Origin: Echinicola strongylocentroti
Lineage (GTDB): Bacteria > Bacteroidota > Bacteroidia > Cytophagales > Cyclobacteriaceae
Assembly: GCF_003260975.1 (NCBI RefSeq)
Contig: NZ_CP030041.1
Location: 4,405,501-4,469,500, forward strand
Reading direction: 5' to 3'
DNA: 64,000 bases
The notes beneath the pieces are model-generated. The model was not told the DNA's origin. It saw only the letters and a program-made list of their open reading frames with translations, and made no database searches. The position numbers and the translations under genes were made by a program. Below, in pieces: positions 1 through 11,900 of this stretch (position 1 is its first letter; the number at the start of each line of letters is the position of its first letter).

Positions 1-670
1 AAGAAACCACATTATAGGCCCAGCCGCCCATGGTGGCAGATTCATAAGCATAGGCAAAATACAAATTACCAGGCTTTGGGGCAGCGCTGGAATAGGTTTT
101 AATGACAAAATCTGCTGGAAACTGCTTTTTTTTCTGTAGTGATCTCAAATGGGCAGTGAGTAAATAGCTAATTGCTCCGCCTTGACTATGACCAGTAATA
201 AGGAGTTGTTTATACCCACCCTGATAGAGAGAGTCTAGTTTTGGGAGGATGTCCCTACTCAAGAAGGCTGTACCTATCAACCATCCTACATGTACCGCTG
301 CTTTTGGGTCAGTGGCAAGCTCATAATCGAAGGTGAAATCAGAGGAAAGCTGCAAGCTTCCCTTTGCCGGAACCATGGCTGCATAAAAGTTTGCTAACCA
401 ACTGACAGGGTCTGCGGTCGTTCCCCGGATACTGAGAAGGGCTGTTTGGTCGCCGATCCATAGCTCCCAACGGTTTTTTAGCCCCATTTCTGGAGAACGG
501 TATAGGCGTTCAAATTTTTGTGGGGAATCAATACTTTTTAATGTGTCTATTTGTGAAGCACCTACTCGGATCATCTCGAGGTACTCTTCCTTGTCAAAAC
601 CCGGCTGTAGGGTTTGCGCAGTGAGGGCAGCAGGTGTGCCTAAAACCAGTATCAGCAATAACCAATGCAT
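1..670 (-). CDS. Secreted class 3 lipase family protein (3' end outside window)
   Basis: Reading the minus strand from an ATG at 670 gives an open frame that runs off the window edge (223 codons seen). It begins with a short hydrophobic leader (MHWLLLILVLGTPAALTAQ), a likely signal peptide with cleavage after the alanine-rich stretch. Around residue 160-164 it has the nucleophile elbow GHSQGG, with Ser162 as predicted catalytic serine, preceded by an ITGHS strand and followed by a helix, as in class 3 alpha/beta-hydrolase lipases. The Asp and His of the triad are expected downstream and are partly outside the window. The gene starts 16 bp after the phosphopantetheinyl transferase stop, so the two are probably co-transcribed. 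A role in tailoring the NRPS-PKS product is possible but unsupported; substrate is unknown. The family call is good, the specificity open. Confidence 0.75.
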   Translation of the reverse strand, partial: MHWLLLILVLGTPAALTAQTLQPGFDKEEYLEMIRVGASQIDTLKSIDSPQKFERLYRSPEMGLKNRWELWIGDQTALLSIRGTTADPVSWLANFYAAMVPAKGSLQLSSDFTFDYELATDPKAAVHVGWLIGTAFLSRDILPKLDSLYQGGYKQLLITGHSQGGAISYLLTAHLRSLQKKKQFPADFVIKTYSSAAPKPGNLYFAYAYESATMGGWAYNVVS

Positions 671-686
671 TACTAAATATACTCCA

Positions 687-1433
687 TTAGTCTTTTACAT
701 CAAAAAAGCGGATTTTTCGGTATTTCACAGGGAATGATAGGCTGACAAAGTAAAGCTCGTCCATCAGTAGACTTTTTATTTTCCAATCAGAAAATCCTCC
801 CCCTACTTCGTATGGGATATACTGAGTGCCGTCGAGGCAGTTGATGGCGTGTAGATTGTCCACCATGCCGATTGAGGTAGCTTTTAGTAGGGATTCTTTC
901 CGCGTCCACAATTTGTAAAATTCATGCCGAGGTGAATAGGCATTTTCAATATAGTGAGCCTCAGGTTTTGTGAAACAATTGTTGATAAGGGAAAGAAAGT
1001 CAAAACCACTATCGACATACTCTATGTCCACTCCCAGTTCGTCTCTGCTAAACCCGAATATCACCCAATCATTGGAATGGGAAATATTAAAATGGATGGT
1101 TCTGGTGTCTTTGAGGATTGGCTTTTTATTGATCCCTTCGACAAATTCGATATCAATCGGAGCTTTGTTCAAATACTTTGAGAGGAAGATTTTCAGGTAT
1201 CCTTTGCCAATAATATACCTTACCCGGTCACTTTCCCTTTGGTACCTGTTCATGGTTTTTATTTCCTGTGCTGTGAGGTGTTGTTGGATTTGCTCCAAAT
1301 TATTCATCACTTCTTTGACAGAAACTCTCCACAGATCGACATGCTCATCGATCAAGTAATTCGATTGTTGGTTCCAGGTGGGAAGTAAAACGGTGCTGCA
1401 ATGAATCTTACTGATATAAAGTTGGCTATTCAT
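687..1433 (-). CDS. Sfp-type 4'-phosphopantetheinyl transferase
   Basis: It transfers the phosphopantetheine arm of coenzyme A to the conserved serine of carrier domains, converting apo-NRPS/PKS proteins to the holo form. The protein shows the family's magnesium and CoA motifs: FNISHSNDW, then LGVDIEYVD, then the hallmark KLWTRKESLLKA. About 248 residues matches the Sfp group rather than the short AcpS group. I place the start at the ATG at 1433; the frame can be extended seven codons to a TTG at 1454. It lies downstream of, and in the same direction as, two carrier-protein megasynthases, so its likely targets are the four carrier domains encoded between 1942 and 12664. A 38-nt motif at 1746-1783 is shared with the region upstream of the megasynthase operon, hinting at common regulation. 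Confidence 0.9.
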   Translation of the reverse strand: MNSQLYISKIHCSTVLLPTWNQQSNYLIDEHVDLWRVSVKEVMNNLEQIQQHLTAQEIKTMNRYQRESDRVRYIIGKGYLKIFLSKYLNKAPIDIEFVEGINKKPILKDTRTIHFNISHSNDWVIFGFSRDELGVDIEYVDSGFDFLSLINNCFTKPEAHYIENAYSPRHEFYKLWTRKESLLKATSIGMVDNLHAINCLDGTQYIPYEVGGGFSDWKIKSLLMDELYFVSLSFPVKYRKIRFFDVKD

Positions 1434-1745
1434 GGGACACGTTTTATTCTCCAATAATTCAAAGAGTAAACGCCATTCTCATTAATGAAATTTTTGTTTA
1501 CTTCGTTTTTTAACTGTTCACTCCTGTTACTAAAGACAGGTAGTACGGTAGTTTTTTTATTCATTCGTTAAAATCGGTTTTCCATTATTCTTGGAAAGCT
1601 AGTAGATATCAGCATTCGTTGGTATTTTTATAAGATACTATGACCAAGATTGTACTTAATTGATCTTCGATAGTTATGTTGGTGTCACTTGGATACCTAA
1701 TGATGCCCTTACTAATCTAAAGTAAATCTAGCTAATTTTTAAATC

Positions 1746-1783
1746 AATAAAAATGTATTTTATATTAAAAAAAATGATTTTAA
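1746..1783 (-). promoter_or_regulatory. 38-nt AT-rich motif shared with the megasynthase upstream region (copy 1)
   Basis: The segment matches 12760-12797 at 36 of 38 positions with no gap and in the same orientation relative to the minus-strand genes. It starts AATAAAAATGTATTTTATAT and ends AAAAATGATTTTAA. This copy lies about 310 bp upstream of the phosphopantetheinyl transferase start. It could be a promoter or operator coordinating both transcription units; that is inference. Confidence 0.4.
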
Positions 1784-1900
1784 ATAAATTGTGGTTCAAG
1801 TGAGCTAAAACAGTTATCATCCTTTGTAAAAAGTATATAACATCAAGAATAAATTGTCTTTTATTGAGAGTGATTATAGGGTCAAATAATTAGGGTGCAA

Positions 1901-1927
1901 AATCGGCACCTCTTCATGGTGCCGATT
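1901..1927 (-). terminator. Terminator-like hairpin after the NRPS gene
   Basis: A perfect 10-bp stem, AATCGGCACC / GGTGCCGATT, with a 7-nt loop starts 14 bp past the TAG stop of the NRPS gene. On the minus strand the stem is followed by a short T run (TTTT, then GCACCC), so it is a plausible but weak intrinsic terminator. Confidence 0.6.
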
Positions 1928-1941
1928 CTGAAATTGGGCTG

Positions 1942-4900
1942 CTAGAGGTCACTGTTGAGTAGCGATTGTAGTTTTTGGGCAAATGGCTTTACAAATGGCG
2001 GGTCAAACATGCTGTTGTGGTCTCCGTCTACATCGATTACTTTTACGGAGTTGGCGTACGAGGACCACCCGTAAAACTCCGCGTCTTGGACAGCAGTGAG
2101 CTTGATCTTGGCTTTGAAGAGTACCAGGTCCATGTCGATGGGGGCCAGCTTGTAGTTTTCTATAGCGTCCGTGTTGATCTTTTTTATTTTTTTGATGATC
2201 GCTGCCCTATCCATAGGGTCTTTTTCTTTTTGAATCCCCATTTTGATTAATATTTCCTCCGCCTTTCTCTTGATCATCCTTCCTTTGGTAATGCGGAAAG
2301 TCTGTGGAGCATTTACCAATAACTGCATTTCTACCTTTCTTTTTTGGAATTCTTTCGCAGCCTTCTCAAGGAAACCACTGGAAATAGCGGTTTCTTGATC
2401 TATACTAGTGTCAAAGATGATCAGTTTGCCCATTTTTTTATTGCGTTTGATCAACTGCTTGGCCATTTCAAAAGCCACATATCCTCCAAAAGAATATCCG
2501 CCGATATGATAAGGACCTTCCGGGTTATGCTCGATGATTTCGTTGACATAGTGGGCAGCGATATTTTCCATGCCGATGTTGGGGCTATCTGTGCCGTTAA
2601 GTCCTTTTGCTTGAAGGCCGTATAGCGGCTGGTCTTTATCTACATGGTCGATAAGCTTAAAATAGTTGGTGATGTTGGCAGCTACGCCATGGACCATATA
2701 GATTGGGGCTTTATGGCCGGAGGGCTTGATAGGGAGCAGTGAACTCCATTCTTTGTTTTGCGCTTGTGTTTGGTTTTTATTGTCCAAAATTGCCGCAAAA
2801 CCCCGTACCGTGGCATGTTTAAAGATCGTCGTCAAGGGTAGTTGGGCATCGATTTTTTTATCCAATGTGCTCATGACTTCTACAGCGAGGATAGAATGCC
2901 CCCCCAATTCGAAGAAGTCATCGTCCAGATCAATGAACGGTAGTTTTAATTTGTCCTGCCATATTTCACTGACCAGCATTTCATTCTCCGACCACGAAGA
3001 GCGATCACTGGCTTTGTGTTCCTTCGCTTCAAAAGTCGGAACTGGCAAGGCTTTTTGGTCGATCTTTCCATTAGGTGTGAGCGGAAAATGTGTTAGGGCG
3101 ACCCACTCCACAGGCACCATATAATCAGGGAGTGATCTCTGAAGGAAAGATTTCCACAGGAGGGTTTCATCATTGGGTGGCCTCTCCGCAGATTGGTTTT
3201 TTCTAATGATGTATGCAATGAGATGCTTAGGACCGGCAGTACCTTGGATAATGGAGACGTGAGAGGCCGTCAAGCCGTCGATAAGATTTATCTGTTGCTC
3301 GATCTCTCCGAGTTCGATGCGGTGGCCTCGGATTTTTACTTGAGTATCGATTCTTCCCAAGCATATTAATTCCTCGTTGGAGTTTATTTGCCCCAAGTCT
3401 CCGGTTTTGTATAATTTGGGATGGGTAGAATCAAAAGGATTATTGATAAACCGTTCCTTGTTAAGTTCTGGTCTTTGCCAATATCCTAAGGCTACCCCTT
3501 TTCCTCCGATATATATTTCTCCTATTTCTCCAGGACTGACAGGCTGTTGGTGTTCGTCAAGAAGGTATATCTGTGTGTTATGGATGGGTTTGCCGATGGA
3601 GTTGTACGCTTCTGGCTTATCGATGAGCTTGATGGTGGAGAATATAGTGGTCTCAGTAGGGCCATAAGCATTCCAGATTTCGTCAGTGATAGGGAGGAGC
3701 TGTTCGATAAGCTTTTGGCTAAAGGGTTCGCCTCCAGATACTATTTTCAGGGGCAAATGACTCTCCCATCCTACTTGAAGGAGCATTTGATAAGTTGCAG
3801 GAGTGGAAAATACCCGTGTGATGTACTTTTCTTTAAGTGCTTTGAGCAATAACCTTCCGTCTTTCTGGGTAGGGGTGTCTGCCACGACCAGTGTGGCTCC
3901 ATTTCCTAAGGTAGCCACGATTTCCATTCCGGCCACATCAAATGAAATGGTCGTAATGGCCAGTGTCCTGTCTGATTCGGATACATTAAAAATGTCTTTG
4001 GCACTATAATAAAAGTTGATAAGGTTTTGATGGGAGACCAGAACGCCTTTTGGCAGCCCTGTACTACCTGAAGTGTACAGTAGGTACAGCGGGTCGTTTT
4101 GAGTGAGCCCCACCTCTTGGTACGTGCTGGAATATACCGAAGGGTTGTCCATAAATGTCTCCATAACCAAATGGGAGATGTCTTCCGGAACTTCTCCAAG
4201 TAAATCCCTCGACGTGATTATGGCCTTGGCAGCACTGTCTTCTAGCATGTGCTTGATTCTTTCCTTGGGGAGACTTGGATCAATTGGAATGTAGACCGCA
4301 CCGGATTTAATGGTTCCTATCAGGGCCATGATCAATTCCGCTGATCGGGGAAGGAATAAACCTACTCTGTCCCCTTTGTTGATGTTTTGTTTTCTAATGA
4401 AGTCAGCAAACTGGTTGGAGAGCTCATCGAGTTCTGCATAGGTGAGTTTTTGTTGTTGAAATTCTACTGCAGTTTTTTGAGAGTACCGAACGGCGCTTTC
4501 ATGTAGGATATCGGCAAAAGAGCCTTTTTGAGGAACTTCCAAGGTGGTTTTGTTCCAGCTGCGATAAAATTCCAGCACCTCGTTTTTGTCACGCAAGGAA
4601 ATCTCCGAAATCCGTAACTCGGGAGACTGGGTTACCGAGTCCAGTAGATAGCTGAATTCTTCCATCATGCTCACAATACTTTCTTTTTTGAAAAGAGTCG
4701 TATTGTAGGACCATTCAAATCTGCAATGGTCCTTATTGTTGGTGAGATTCAGTGCGATTTCAAAATTGTCATAGGCCCGAGGATTGCTGATCAGCTCAAA
4801 ATCCAAGTTGTCAAACGCTACATTGGAATCCATTCCCAAGTCTAGGTTCAATACCACAGGAACCAAGGTAGTTGAAGAAAGGTCCCGTTTTAGGTTAAGT

Positions 4901-5970
4901 TTATTAAGTAGGCTGCTATAGGTAAGTAGCTGATGATCGTAGCAGTCCAGGATAAATTCGTTGCGCTGCTTTAGGTGCTGCAAGAAGGTGTCATCAGGAG
5001 AAAATCGGCTGGGAAGAGGCAGTAGGTTTACACAGTGACCGATTAGGTTAAAATGCCCCATGGCGGGTTGTCCTGCTGCCGGAACACCCAATACCACCTC
5101 GTTTGAACGGTATTTTTTGGAAAGAAATACTTCAAAGGCAATGATGAAAGTATTCACCATTGAGACATTGTGCTGCAGGCCCAGTTGCTTGATTTTGTTG
5201 ATTTGCTCCGAAGGGATGTTGAAGTCAAGTCGAGCACTTTTATAACTCTTTATTTCTGGTCTTGGATAGTCGGTGGGAATCTTAAAATCTTTCGATACAT
5301 CCTTGAATTTATCAAGCCAGAATTGTTCTGTCGATCGTTGTTCCTGTGTGTTTTCCCTCTTGTGTATCGCTTCGCAATAAGTGCCCAGCGAATTGGCTTT
5401 TGCCAGGTAAGTGGGTGAGTAGGACAATTCGTTGTTATACAGTTTGCTGAGTTCTTCCAATATTACACCTAGTGACCATCCGTCACCAATGATATGGTGT
5501 ATGGTGAAGGTGAAGTGATATTCTTTTTCCCCCAATCGGTGAATCGCCAAACGAAAAAGCGGCCCGTTTTCGAGGTCAAAAGCGGTGTTTACGTTTTCTT
5601 GTAGGAAGTTTTTCAAATAGGCTTCCTGATCGGATTTGGTCAAAGAAGCGATGTCTTTGGTGATCAGCTCTGGCTGGAGATGCTCCTGGATGAAGATCGA
5701 CTTTCCGTCCTTGCTAAAGGTGGCCCTAAGCGCTTCGTGCCGGACGACGAGTTCATGTATAGCCCTTATGAAATGCTGTTCGGAAAAGGCCCCACGGAAC
5801 AGTAGAGAGATGGATTGGTTATAGGATTTGTTGGCTTCTTTCCCGCCGATTTGACATGCCAGCCATATTTCTTTTTGTGAAGCTATAGGAGCAAAGACCC
5901 TTTCAAGTGCGGTGGTTTCAAAAGGATCAAAATCTACCTGCTTAAATTCGTAGTCGAGTAGTTGTTTCAT
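1942..5970 (-). CDS. Non-ribosomal peptide synthetase, terminating module C-A-T-TE
   Basis: A 1342-residue single module. Condensation domain at about 20-450, with the active-site motif HHIIGDG near 158. Adenylation domain at about 480-960, with LLYTSGSTGLPKG, NAYGPTETT and RGHRIELGEIE. Carrier domain with FFELGGHSI (attachment Ser about 1026). Type I thioesterase at about 1080-1340, with GGYSFGG (Ser about 1160) and a C-terminal GDHNSMF (His about 1318). By alignment to GrsA from memory, the specificity residues read roughly D-V-M-S-V-G-A-I-F; Asp at the first position fits an alpha-amino acid, but I do not recognise the code. The gene begins 11 bp after the stop of the hybrid megasynthase, so the C domain should accept that protein's product, add one amino acid and hand it to the TE for hydrolysis or cyclisation. 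A 3' hairpin ends the transcript. Confidence 0.93.
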   Translation of the reverse strand: MKQLLDYEFKQVDFDPFETTALERVFAPIASQKEIWLACQIGGKEANKSYNQSISLLFRGAFSEQHFIRAIHELVVRHEALRATFSKDGKSIFIQEHLQPELITKDIASLTKSDQEAYLKNFLQENVNTAFDLENGPLFRLAIHRLGEKEYHFTFTIHHIIGDGWSLGVILEELSKLYNNELSYSPTYLAKANSLGTYCEAIHKRENTQEQRSTEQFWLDKFKDVSKDFKIPTDYPRPEIKSYKSARLDFNIPSEQINKIKQLGLQHNVSMVNTFIIAFEVFLSKKYRSNEVVLGVPAAGQPAMGHFNLIGHCVNLLPLPSRFSPDDTFLQHLKQRNEFILDCYDHQLLTYSSLLNKLNLKRDLSSTTLVPVVLNLDLGMDSNVAFDNLDFELISNPRAYDNFEIALNLTNNKDHCRFEWSYNTTLFKKESIVSMMEEFSYLLDSVTQSPELRISEISLRDKNEVLEFYRSWNKTTLEVPQKGSFADILHESAVRYSQKTAVEFQQQKLTYAELDELSNQFADFIRKQNINKGDRVGLFLPRSAELIMALIGTIKSGAVYIPIDPSLPKERIKHMLEDSAAKAIITSRDLLGEVPEDISHLVMETFMDNPSVYSSTYQEVGLTQNDPLYLLYTSGSTGLPKGVLVSHQNLINFYYSAKDIFNVSESDRTLAITTISFDVAGMEIVATLGNGATLVVADTPTQKDGRLLLKALKEKYITRVFSTPATYQMLLQVGWESHLPLKIVSGGEPFSQKLIEQLLPITDEIWNAYGPTETTIFSTIKLIDKPEAYNSIGKPIHNTQIYLLDEHQQPVSPGEIGEIYIGGKGVALGYWQRPELNKERFINNPFDSTHPKLYKTGDLGQINSNEELICLGRIDTQVKIRGHRIELGEIEQQINLIDGLTASHVSIIQGTAGPKHLIAYIIRKNQSAERPPNDETLLWKSFLQRSLPDYMVPVEWVALTHFPLTPNGKIDQKALPVPTFEAKEHKASDRSSWSENEMLVSEIWQDKLKLPFIDLDDDFFELGGHSILAVEVMSTLDKKIDAQLPLTTIFKHATVRGFAAILDNKNQTQAQNKEWSSLLPIKPSGHKAPIYMVHGVAANITNYFKLIDHVDKDQPLYGLQAKGLNGTDSPNIGMENIAAHYVNEIIEHNPEGPYHIGGYSFGGYVAFEMAKQLIKRNKKMGKLIIFDTSIDQETAISSGFLEKAAKEFQKRKVEMQLLVNAPQTFRITKGRMIKRKAEEILIKMGIQKEKDPMDRAAIIKKIKKINTDAIENYKLAPIDMDLVLFKAKIKLTAVQDAEFYGWSSYANSVKVIDVDGDHNSMFDPPFVKPFAQKLQSLLNSDL

Positions 5971-5981
5971 GACAGGAATAG

Positions 5982-8900
5982 TTAAAAGTTTTTAGGGGCC
6001 AATTGAAGGTACTTGCCTGGCCGCTTAGGATCAGGGACAAACCACGCCGCTGTCCCCTCCGGGGTCTTGCCGAGTTTGGCCCCAGGTAGTGGAGGAATAC
6101 TGTTTTCTATATTTATTGAAAAGCGTTGGGAAAGCCCAGGTACCATATCGTCCCAAAATTCCGCTTTGGCCATATTGCAGAAGCCTTTTTTGATTACGTG
6201 AACAATGTTATCTATATCGGCGTCCACATAGGCTTCAGTAGCGAAACAGGGAAAACCATCATAGATATGGAGTCCCATTTCCCTGAAAGTGCCAAAGAGC
6301 AGTTCTGTAAATGGAAGTTCTTCCTTCCACTTGATTTTCCACATTGAGCCAAAGTGTCCAATGTAGGCAGGAAGTCCGTTTGATTCAAAAAAGCTGTCCA
6401 GCTCATTGGCCAATCGTTGGACCTTGTTCCCGAGCGCTAGCTGGAGTTTCCCTGCGTCATTCTGGATGTGCTCTAAGGTAGCCTTTGCCGCAGCAAGAGC
6501 TAAGGGATGGCGTACAAAAGTCCCCGCAAAGTAAGTGACGCCTACTTCCGGTATGCTGTCATCTCCGTATTGCCATTGCCCACCATCCAGTGCATTCATG
6601 AATCTGGAGCTACCAGCTATTACGCCAATGGGGAGTCCGCCTCCTATCACTTTGCCGTAGGTAGCGAGATCGGCCTTTATCCCAAACAGTTCTTGGGCTC
6701 CTCGGGGATGCATGCGGAATCCCGTGATCACCTCGTCAAAGATCAATGCCGATCCGGAAGATGCGGTGATCTCGCGGACTTTGCGGAGAAACTCCACCGG
6801 CTGGAATTCTGGCCGACGGCTTTGGACCGGCTCCACTAATACAGCTGCAATTTCGGCCTTTCTTTCTTCAATGACCCTGAGGGACTCCTCTGTGCCATAA
6901 TCGAGCACCAGGATATTTTCTACGGCCTCGGGCATGATGCCTGCTGAGGCAGGGATCGATTTTAGACTCTTGGTGCCTCGGACGATTACCTCGTCAAATA
7001 TGCCATGATAAGAACCGTTAAATGCGACTATCAAAGAGCGCTGGGTGATGGTCCTTGCGATACGGAGAGCCCCCATCACTGCTTCTGATCCCGTGTTGCA
7101 GAGCGCCGAGCGTTCGTGACCTGTGATGTCACAGACGAGCTTGCATACTTCCCCGGACAGTTCATGCTGGGGGCCGATTTCATAGCCCTTTGTTAGTTGA
7201 TCCTGAATGGCAGTATTGATAAATGACGGGCCATGGCCAAAAAGCACAGACCCGAAGCCGTTCAGGACATCCAAGTATTCGTTTCCATCAATATCCCAAA
7301 GACGACTACCTTTTGAGCGGTTGACCACCAAGGAGTAGACGATTTCCTTGATGACGGGATTAAAGCCATTCACCACCCTGGGGTCAGCCATGTGCGGACG
7401 GTTTTTCTGGGTGTATTCCTTGCTGGATTTGGTCTTGGAAGTATATCGTTGAGTAAACTCCGAGATAAAACTTAACTGCTTTTCGCCTAATGCCTGGCCT
7501 TTTCGGTCGATCTTCGCAGCAGCACCAAAAGGCTTGCTGGTTTTTTGGATGTCCTCATTTAAAAGGGCTTTGGCGGGAACGGCTTTTTCAGGAATTTCCT
7601 TGGGGGCTGAATAGTGGGGCAGAGCGCTTGCAGCTGTAGCAGGTGCTGTATTTGCTTGGGCCGCTGTGCCTTGAAGCAGCGCGATTTGTTGACTGAGCAA
7701 TTCCAACTGCTTACCGATAAGCCCAATGGTGGCTTGTTGCTGTTGGGAATAAACATGTCCTTCCGTTGGGGCAGGAGTAGCTGTGTTGGTTGGTGTCGGT
7801 GGAGCTGTGTTGGTGTCCAGTGATGGAGAATGCACAGGGGGTGTTTCAGGCTGAAACTGATCAGGAGGAAGGTGTTGGTCCAAGTGATCGGTCAAAGAAA
7901 CGATAGAATTGAAGCGGGAGCTCAGCTCTCTAAAAGAAACAGGCATCCCGAATTCCCTTTTGAGATTAAAAGAGAGTTGGGTAAGTAACAATGAGTCCAG
8001 CCCCATTTCTAAGAACGTGGCATCGTCAGGCTGGTCCGAAAAGTCCATTCCTGAGACCTCTTCCATTACTTTTTTGATCTTTTGGGAAATTAGGGCTGTT
8101 CTCATAACCGTCGGAGATTCTTTTGGTATTGGGGTTGAAGGTGTTGGAAGACTGGTGGCAGCCATGATGGTCCTCTGGTCTTTTTGTTGTGGTGGAGGGG
8201 CTATCCAGCAGGTTTTCCGATCAAAGGCATACGTAGGGACATCTAGTCTTATGCGTTTTTGTCCGTAATAGAATTTTCCCCAGTCGACATGTAAGCCTTG
8301 GTCAAGTATTTCGCCCATGGAGTGGAGCAGTGTGGAATATTCATGGCTATCTGACTGCCTGTTTAGGCTGTTTATTACGGTTGCCTTCTTGGAGGAAGGA
8401 TGTTGTTTTACAAGTGAGGAAAGTACATTCCCAGGACCTATTTCCAATAAGATACCGGTAGGCCATATATCCATCAGCGTTTCTATGGTCGGGCTGAACA
8501 GCACTGTTTTTCGTAAATGCTCTGTCCAGTATTCAGCTGAGGTGGCTTCAGTCTCGGTCAAGCGCTGAGAGGTGACTGTCGAGTAAATAGGTAGCTGTGG
8601 TGCCTGAAGCGAGCATTTTTTTATTTCCTCCTTAAACGCCCCCAGAATGGGATCCATCATGCTGGAATGGAAGGCATGACTGGTGAAGAGTTTTTTATGG
8701 AGAAGGCCATGCTTCTGGAGCGTTTTGCCAAATTCGTCAATATTGCTGGAAGGTCCGGCTACCACACAAAGTTGAGGTGAATTTACAGCTGCCAAAGAAA
8801 GACCTTCGGTCATTAACGGGGCTACCTTTTCTTGTGGAGCCCTCACGGATAGCATGTCGCCGTTCGGTAGATCAGCGACGAGCTTCCCTCTGACGGCCAC

Positions 8901-11900
8901 GATACGGGTGACCTCTTCAAGTGTAAATATTCCTGCTAGGTGAGCCGCCACAAATTCCCCGATGCTGTGTCCGGTAAGTGCTACAGGAGAGATTCCCCAT
9001 GACATCCATTGCTTTGCGAGGGCATACTCTATGGCAAATATAGCTGGTTGGGTATATTTGGTGTTTTTCAAGAGTGATTCAGCTTCTTCGGTCACCTGCG
9101 CTGGGTAGATGATATCCAATAATTCCCTGTCCAAATGGGCGTCAAATAAGGAGGCACAATGCTCAAGGGCCTCTCTGAATACAGGAGCTGATTCCAAGAG
9201 ATCTTTCCCCATATTGAGGTATTGGGATCCCTGCCCAGGAAAGAGAAACAAGGGTGATTGGGGAAGGTTTTTGACCGTATTGATCTTTAATTTCCCTACT
9301 TCCTTTTCACTTAATTGTGCCAAAAGGTCTTCTTGGTCCTTAAACACTAAGTGGTTTTTCTTGGGGAAATCACTTGGTTTGGAATGGATGGAATAAGTAA
9401 GGTCGTCAAGGTTTATCGGGCCATTTGAAGAAATAAAATTCTTTAGCTTTTCCCTGTATTTTATGATGCTTCCTTCTGATTTGGCCTGTAAGGCGATGAG
9501 ATGGTAAGGGGCAGAGGAAGGAGTGGATTCCTTTTTGGTCGTTTGGTATTCTTCCAAAATGACATGAACATTAGTGCCTCCAATTCCAAAAGAGCTGATG
9601 CCTGCTCTCCGAGGAAACTTCGCTTTCCAATCGGTAGTTTTGTCTACAATATAAAATGGGGTCGAGCCAAAATCGATATGGGGATTTAGTTTTTGGAAGC
9701 CCAGTGTTGCAGGCAGCTTTTGATGATGGATGGAGAGGGCTGTTTTGATCAGCCCTGCGATACCGGCTGCTGCGGTAATATGGCCGAAGTTGCTTTTTAC
9801 CGAACCTATGCCGCAGGTGAATCCTGTGTTTTTGGCCTGCTGGAAGGCCAGTTTTAAGCCTTCCGTTTCGATGGGATCTCCCAGAGGAGTGGCCGTTCCG
9901 TGTGCTTCGATATAAGAGATCGATTCAGGTGTTACATTACCGTCCTGCATGGCAGAAAGGATGACGTCGGCTTGTCCGTGGGCACTTGGCGCCGAAAAGC
10001 TCCCTTTGTCTCCGCCATCATTATTGATGCCTATTCCCTTTATGGTAGCATAGATATTGTCACCGTCTTCAATGGCCTTGTCCAGGTCTTTTAACATGAT
10101 CGCACCAGCTCCATCACTAAAGAGTGTGCCGGATCCGTTGGCGTCAAATGGACGGCAGTGGCCGTCCTTACTGAAAATGGCTCCTTCTTGGTAAAGTGAT
10201 CCGCTATTGATGGGAGAGGTCACGGATGCGCCTCCTGCAATGGCCATTTCACATTGGCCACTTCGGATACTTTGTACGGCCTGAGCCACTGCTAAGAGCG
10301 AAGTGGAGCAGGCGGAATAGACACTTACTGCAGGGCCTTTTAAGTCAAAGTGGTAGGCTGTTCGGGTGGAGATATAATCTTTTTCATTGAGCGTCATTAC
10401 CTGAAATTCACCGGACTCTTCTATGAGATCCCTATTGGGAAGGATGTTCTTTTGAAAATAGGTGTTGGTATTCGTTCCGGCAAAAACCCCGATTTTGTAC
10501 CCTTTCTCATCTTGTTTCAAATAACTTTTTTCCAGTAGTTCCCAAGAAAGTTCCAAAAACAAACGCTGCTGGGGATCCATCAGTGCGGCATGTTTCGGGT
10601 TGATACCAAAAAAAGCAGGGTCAAACTGATCCGCATTGGCCAGTACTCCTCTGGCTTTTATATAATTGGCATCTTCGGATAGAGAAGGGGGAATGCTGGG
10701 ATCCAGATCTTCTTTGTCAAAGAACGTAATTGTTTCCTTTTCGGAAACAAGGTTGTTCCAGAATTCCACGGTGTCTTCTGCACCTGGAAATCTTCCTGTC
10801 ATGCCAATGATAGCAATGGCGTTGGTAGGGTTTTTCTGAAAGGAAGCTTTGGAGGATGGTTCCTTCGGGTCGGTGGCAATATATCCTGCTAGCTTTTGGG
10901 GCGTGGGGTATTGATAGATTTTGGTGACAGGAACCTCGATGTTCAATAAGAGCAGCAGGTCATTGGATAATTTTTGGGCCAAGAGGGAATTTCCCCCGAA
11001 TTCAAAGAAATTGTCCTTGAGGCCGATAACATCGTAGTTGAGCAGTTTTTGAAACACCCCACATATCTCCTTTTCCTCACTGGATACTGGAGGTATTAAT
11101 ACAGCTTCTATATTTTCTCTTTTGTTTATAGGGGAAGGGAGGCGCTTTTTGTCGACTTTTCCGTTGGTATTTCTGGGGAAATCAAGCATCGGAATATAAA
11201 CCGAGGGCACCATGTACTCAGGGAGACTGCTGCTTAGCTTCTTGTTCAGCTCTTGGCTGGTATAAGAGTGCTCAGGTGCTTGGTAATAGGCCGCCAGGTA
11301 TTTTTGGCCATCTTCATAGGATTTTGCCAAGACCACTGCTTGGAGAATGCCTTCTATGTTACTGAGGGAAACCTCGATTTCCCCAAGTTCTATCCTGTGC
11401 CCCCTGATTTTGACTTGATCATCTTTCCGGCCCAAAAACATGATTTCACCTTCTTTGGTTATTTTAGCGATGTCTCCGGTTTTATAGATCCTTCTCCGCT
11501 TATTGTCAGGGAAAGTGACCCAAGTGAATTTTTCCGCGGTCAGTTCTTCCCTGTTAAGGTAGCCATTGGCAAGGCAGGGACCCGATATGCAGAGCTCTCC
11601 TTCTTGGCCGGATTCCAAGATACGGTCATGCTCATCAAGGAGGATCATTTGGGTGTTGGCGATCGGGAATCCTATGGAAGGGAGATTTGGCCATCCATCC
11701 ACCTCACTGGCGGGCAAAACGAGCTGGGTCACTATTACTGCAGCTTCTGTTGGCCCGTACTGGTTGAAGAGCGTGGTGGTGGGGAGTGCTTTAAAAAACT
11801 CCCTGATCTTTGGGGTAATGACCAATTGCTCCCCTGCTGTGAAAATTTCCTTGAGAGATGTTGGATAATTGTCCTTCAGTACCGCAGTATTGGCGATCGC

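Larger units (their letters stand above)
1434..1941. other. Intergenic region between phosphopantetheinyl transferase and NRPS genes
   Basis: About 500 bp, very AT-rich, with no convincing gene. It holds the NRPS terminator hairpin (1901-1927) and the 38-nt motif at 1746-1783. The distance suggests that the transferase gene has its own promoter rather than relying only on read-through. Confidence 0.6.

Noticed and set aside
970..1359. Plus-strand 129-codon ORF within the phosphopantetheinyl transferase gene
   Set aside because: Shadow frame; the minus strand has the clear family motifs.
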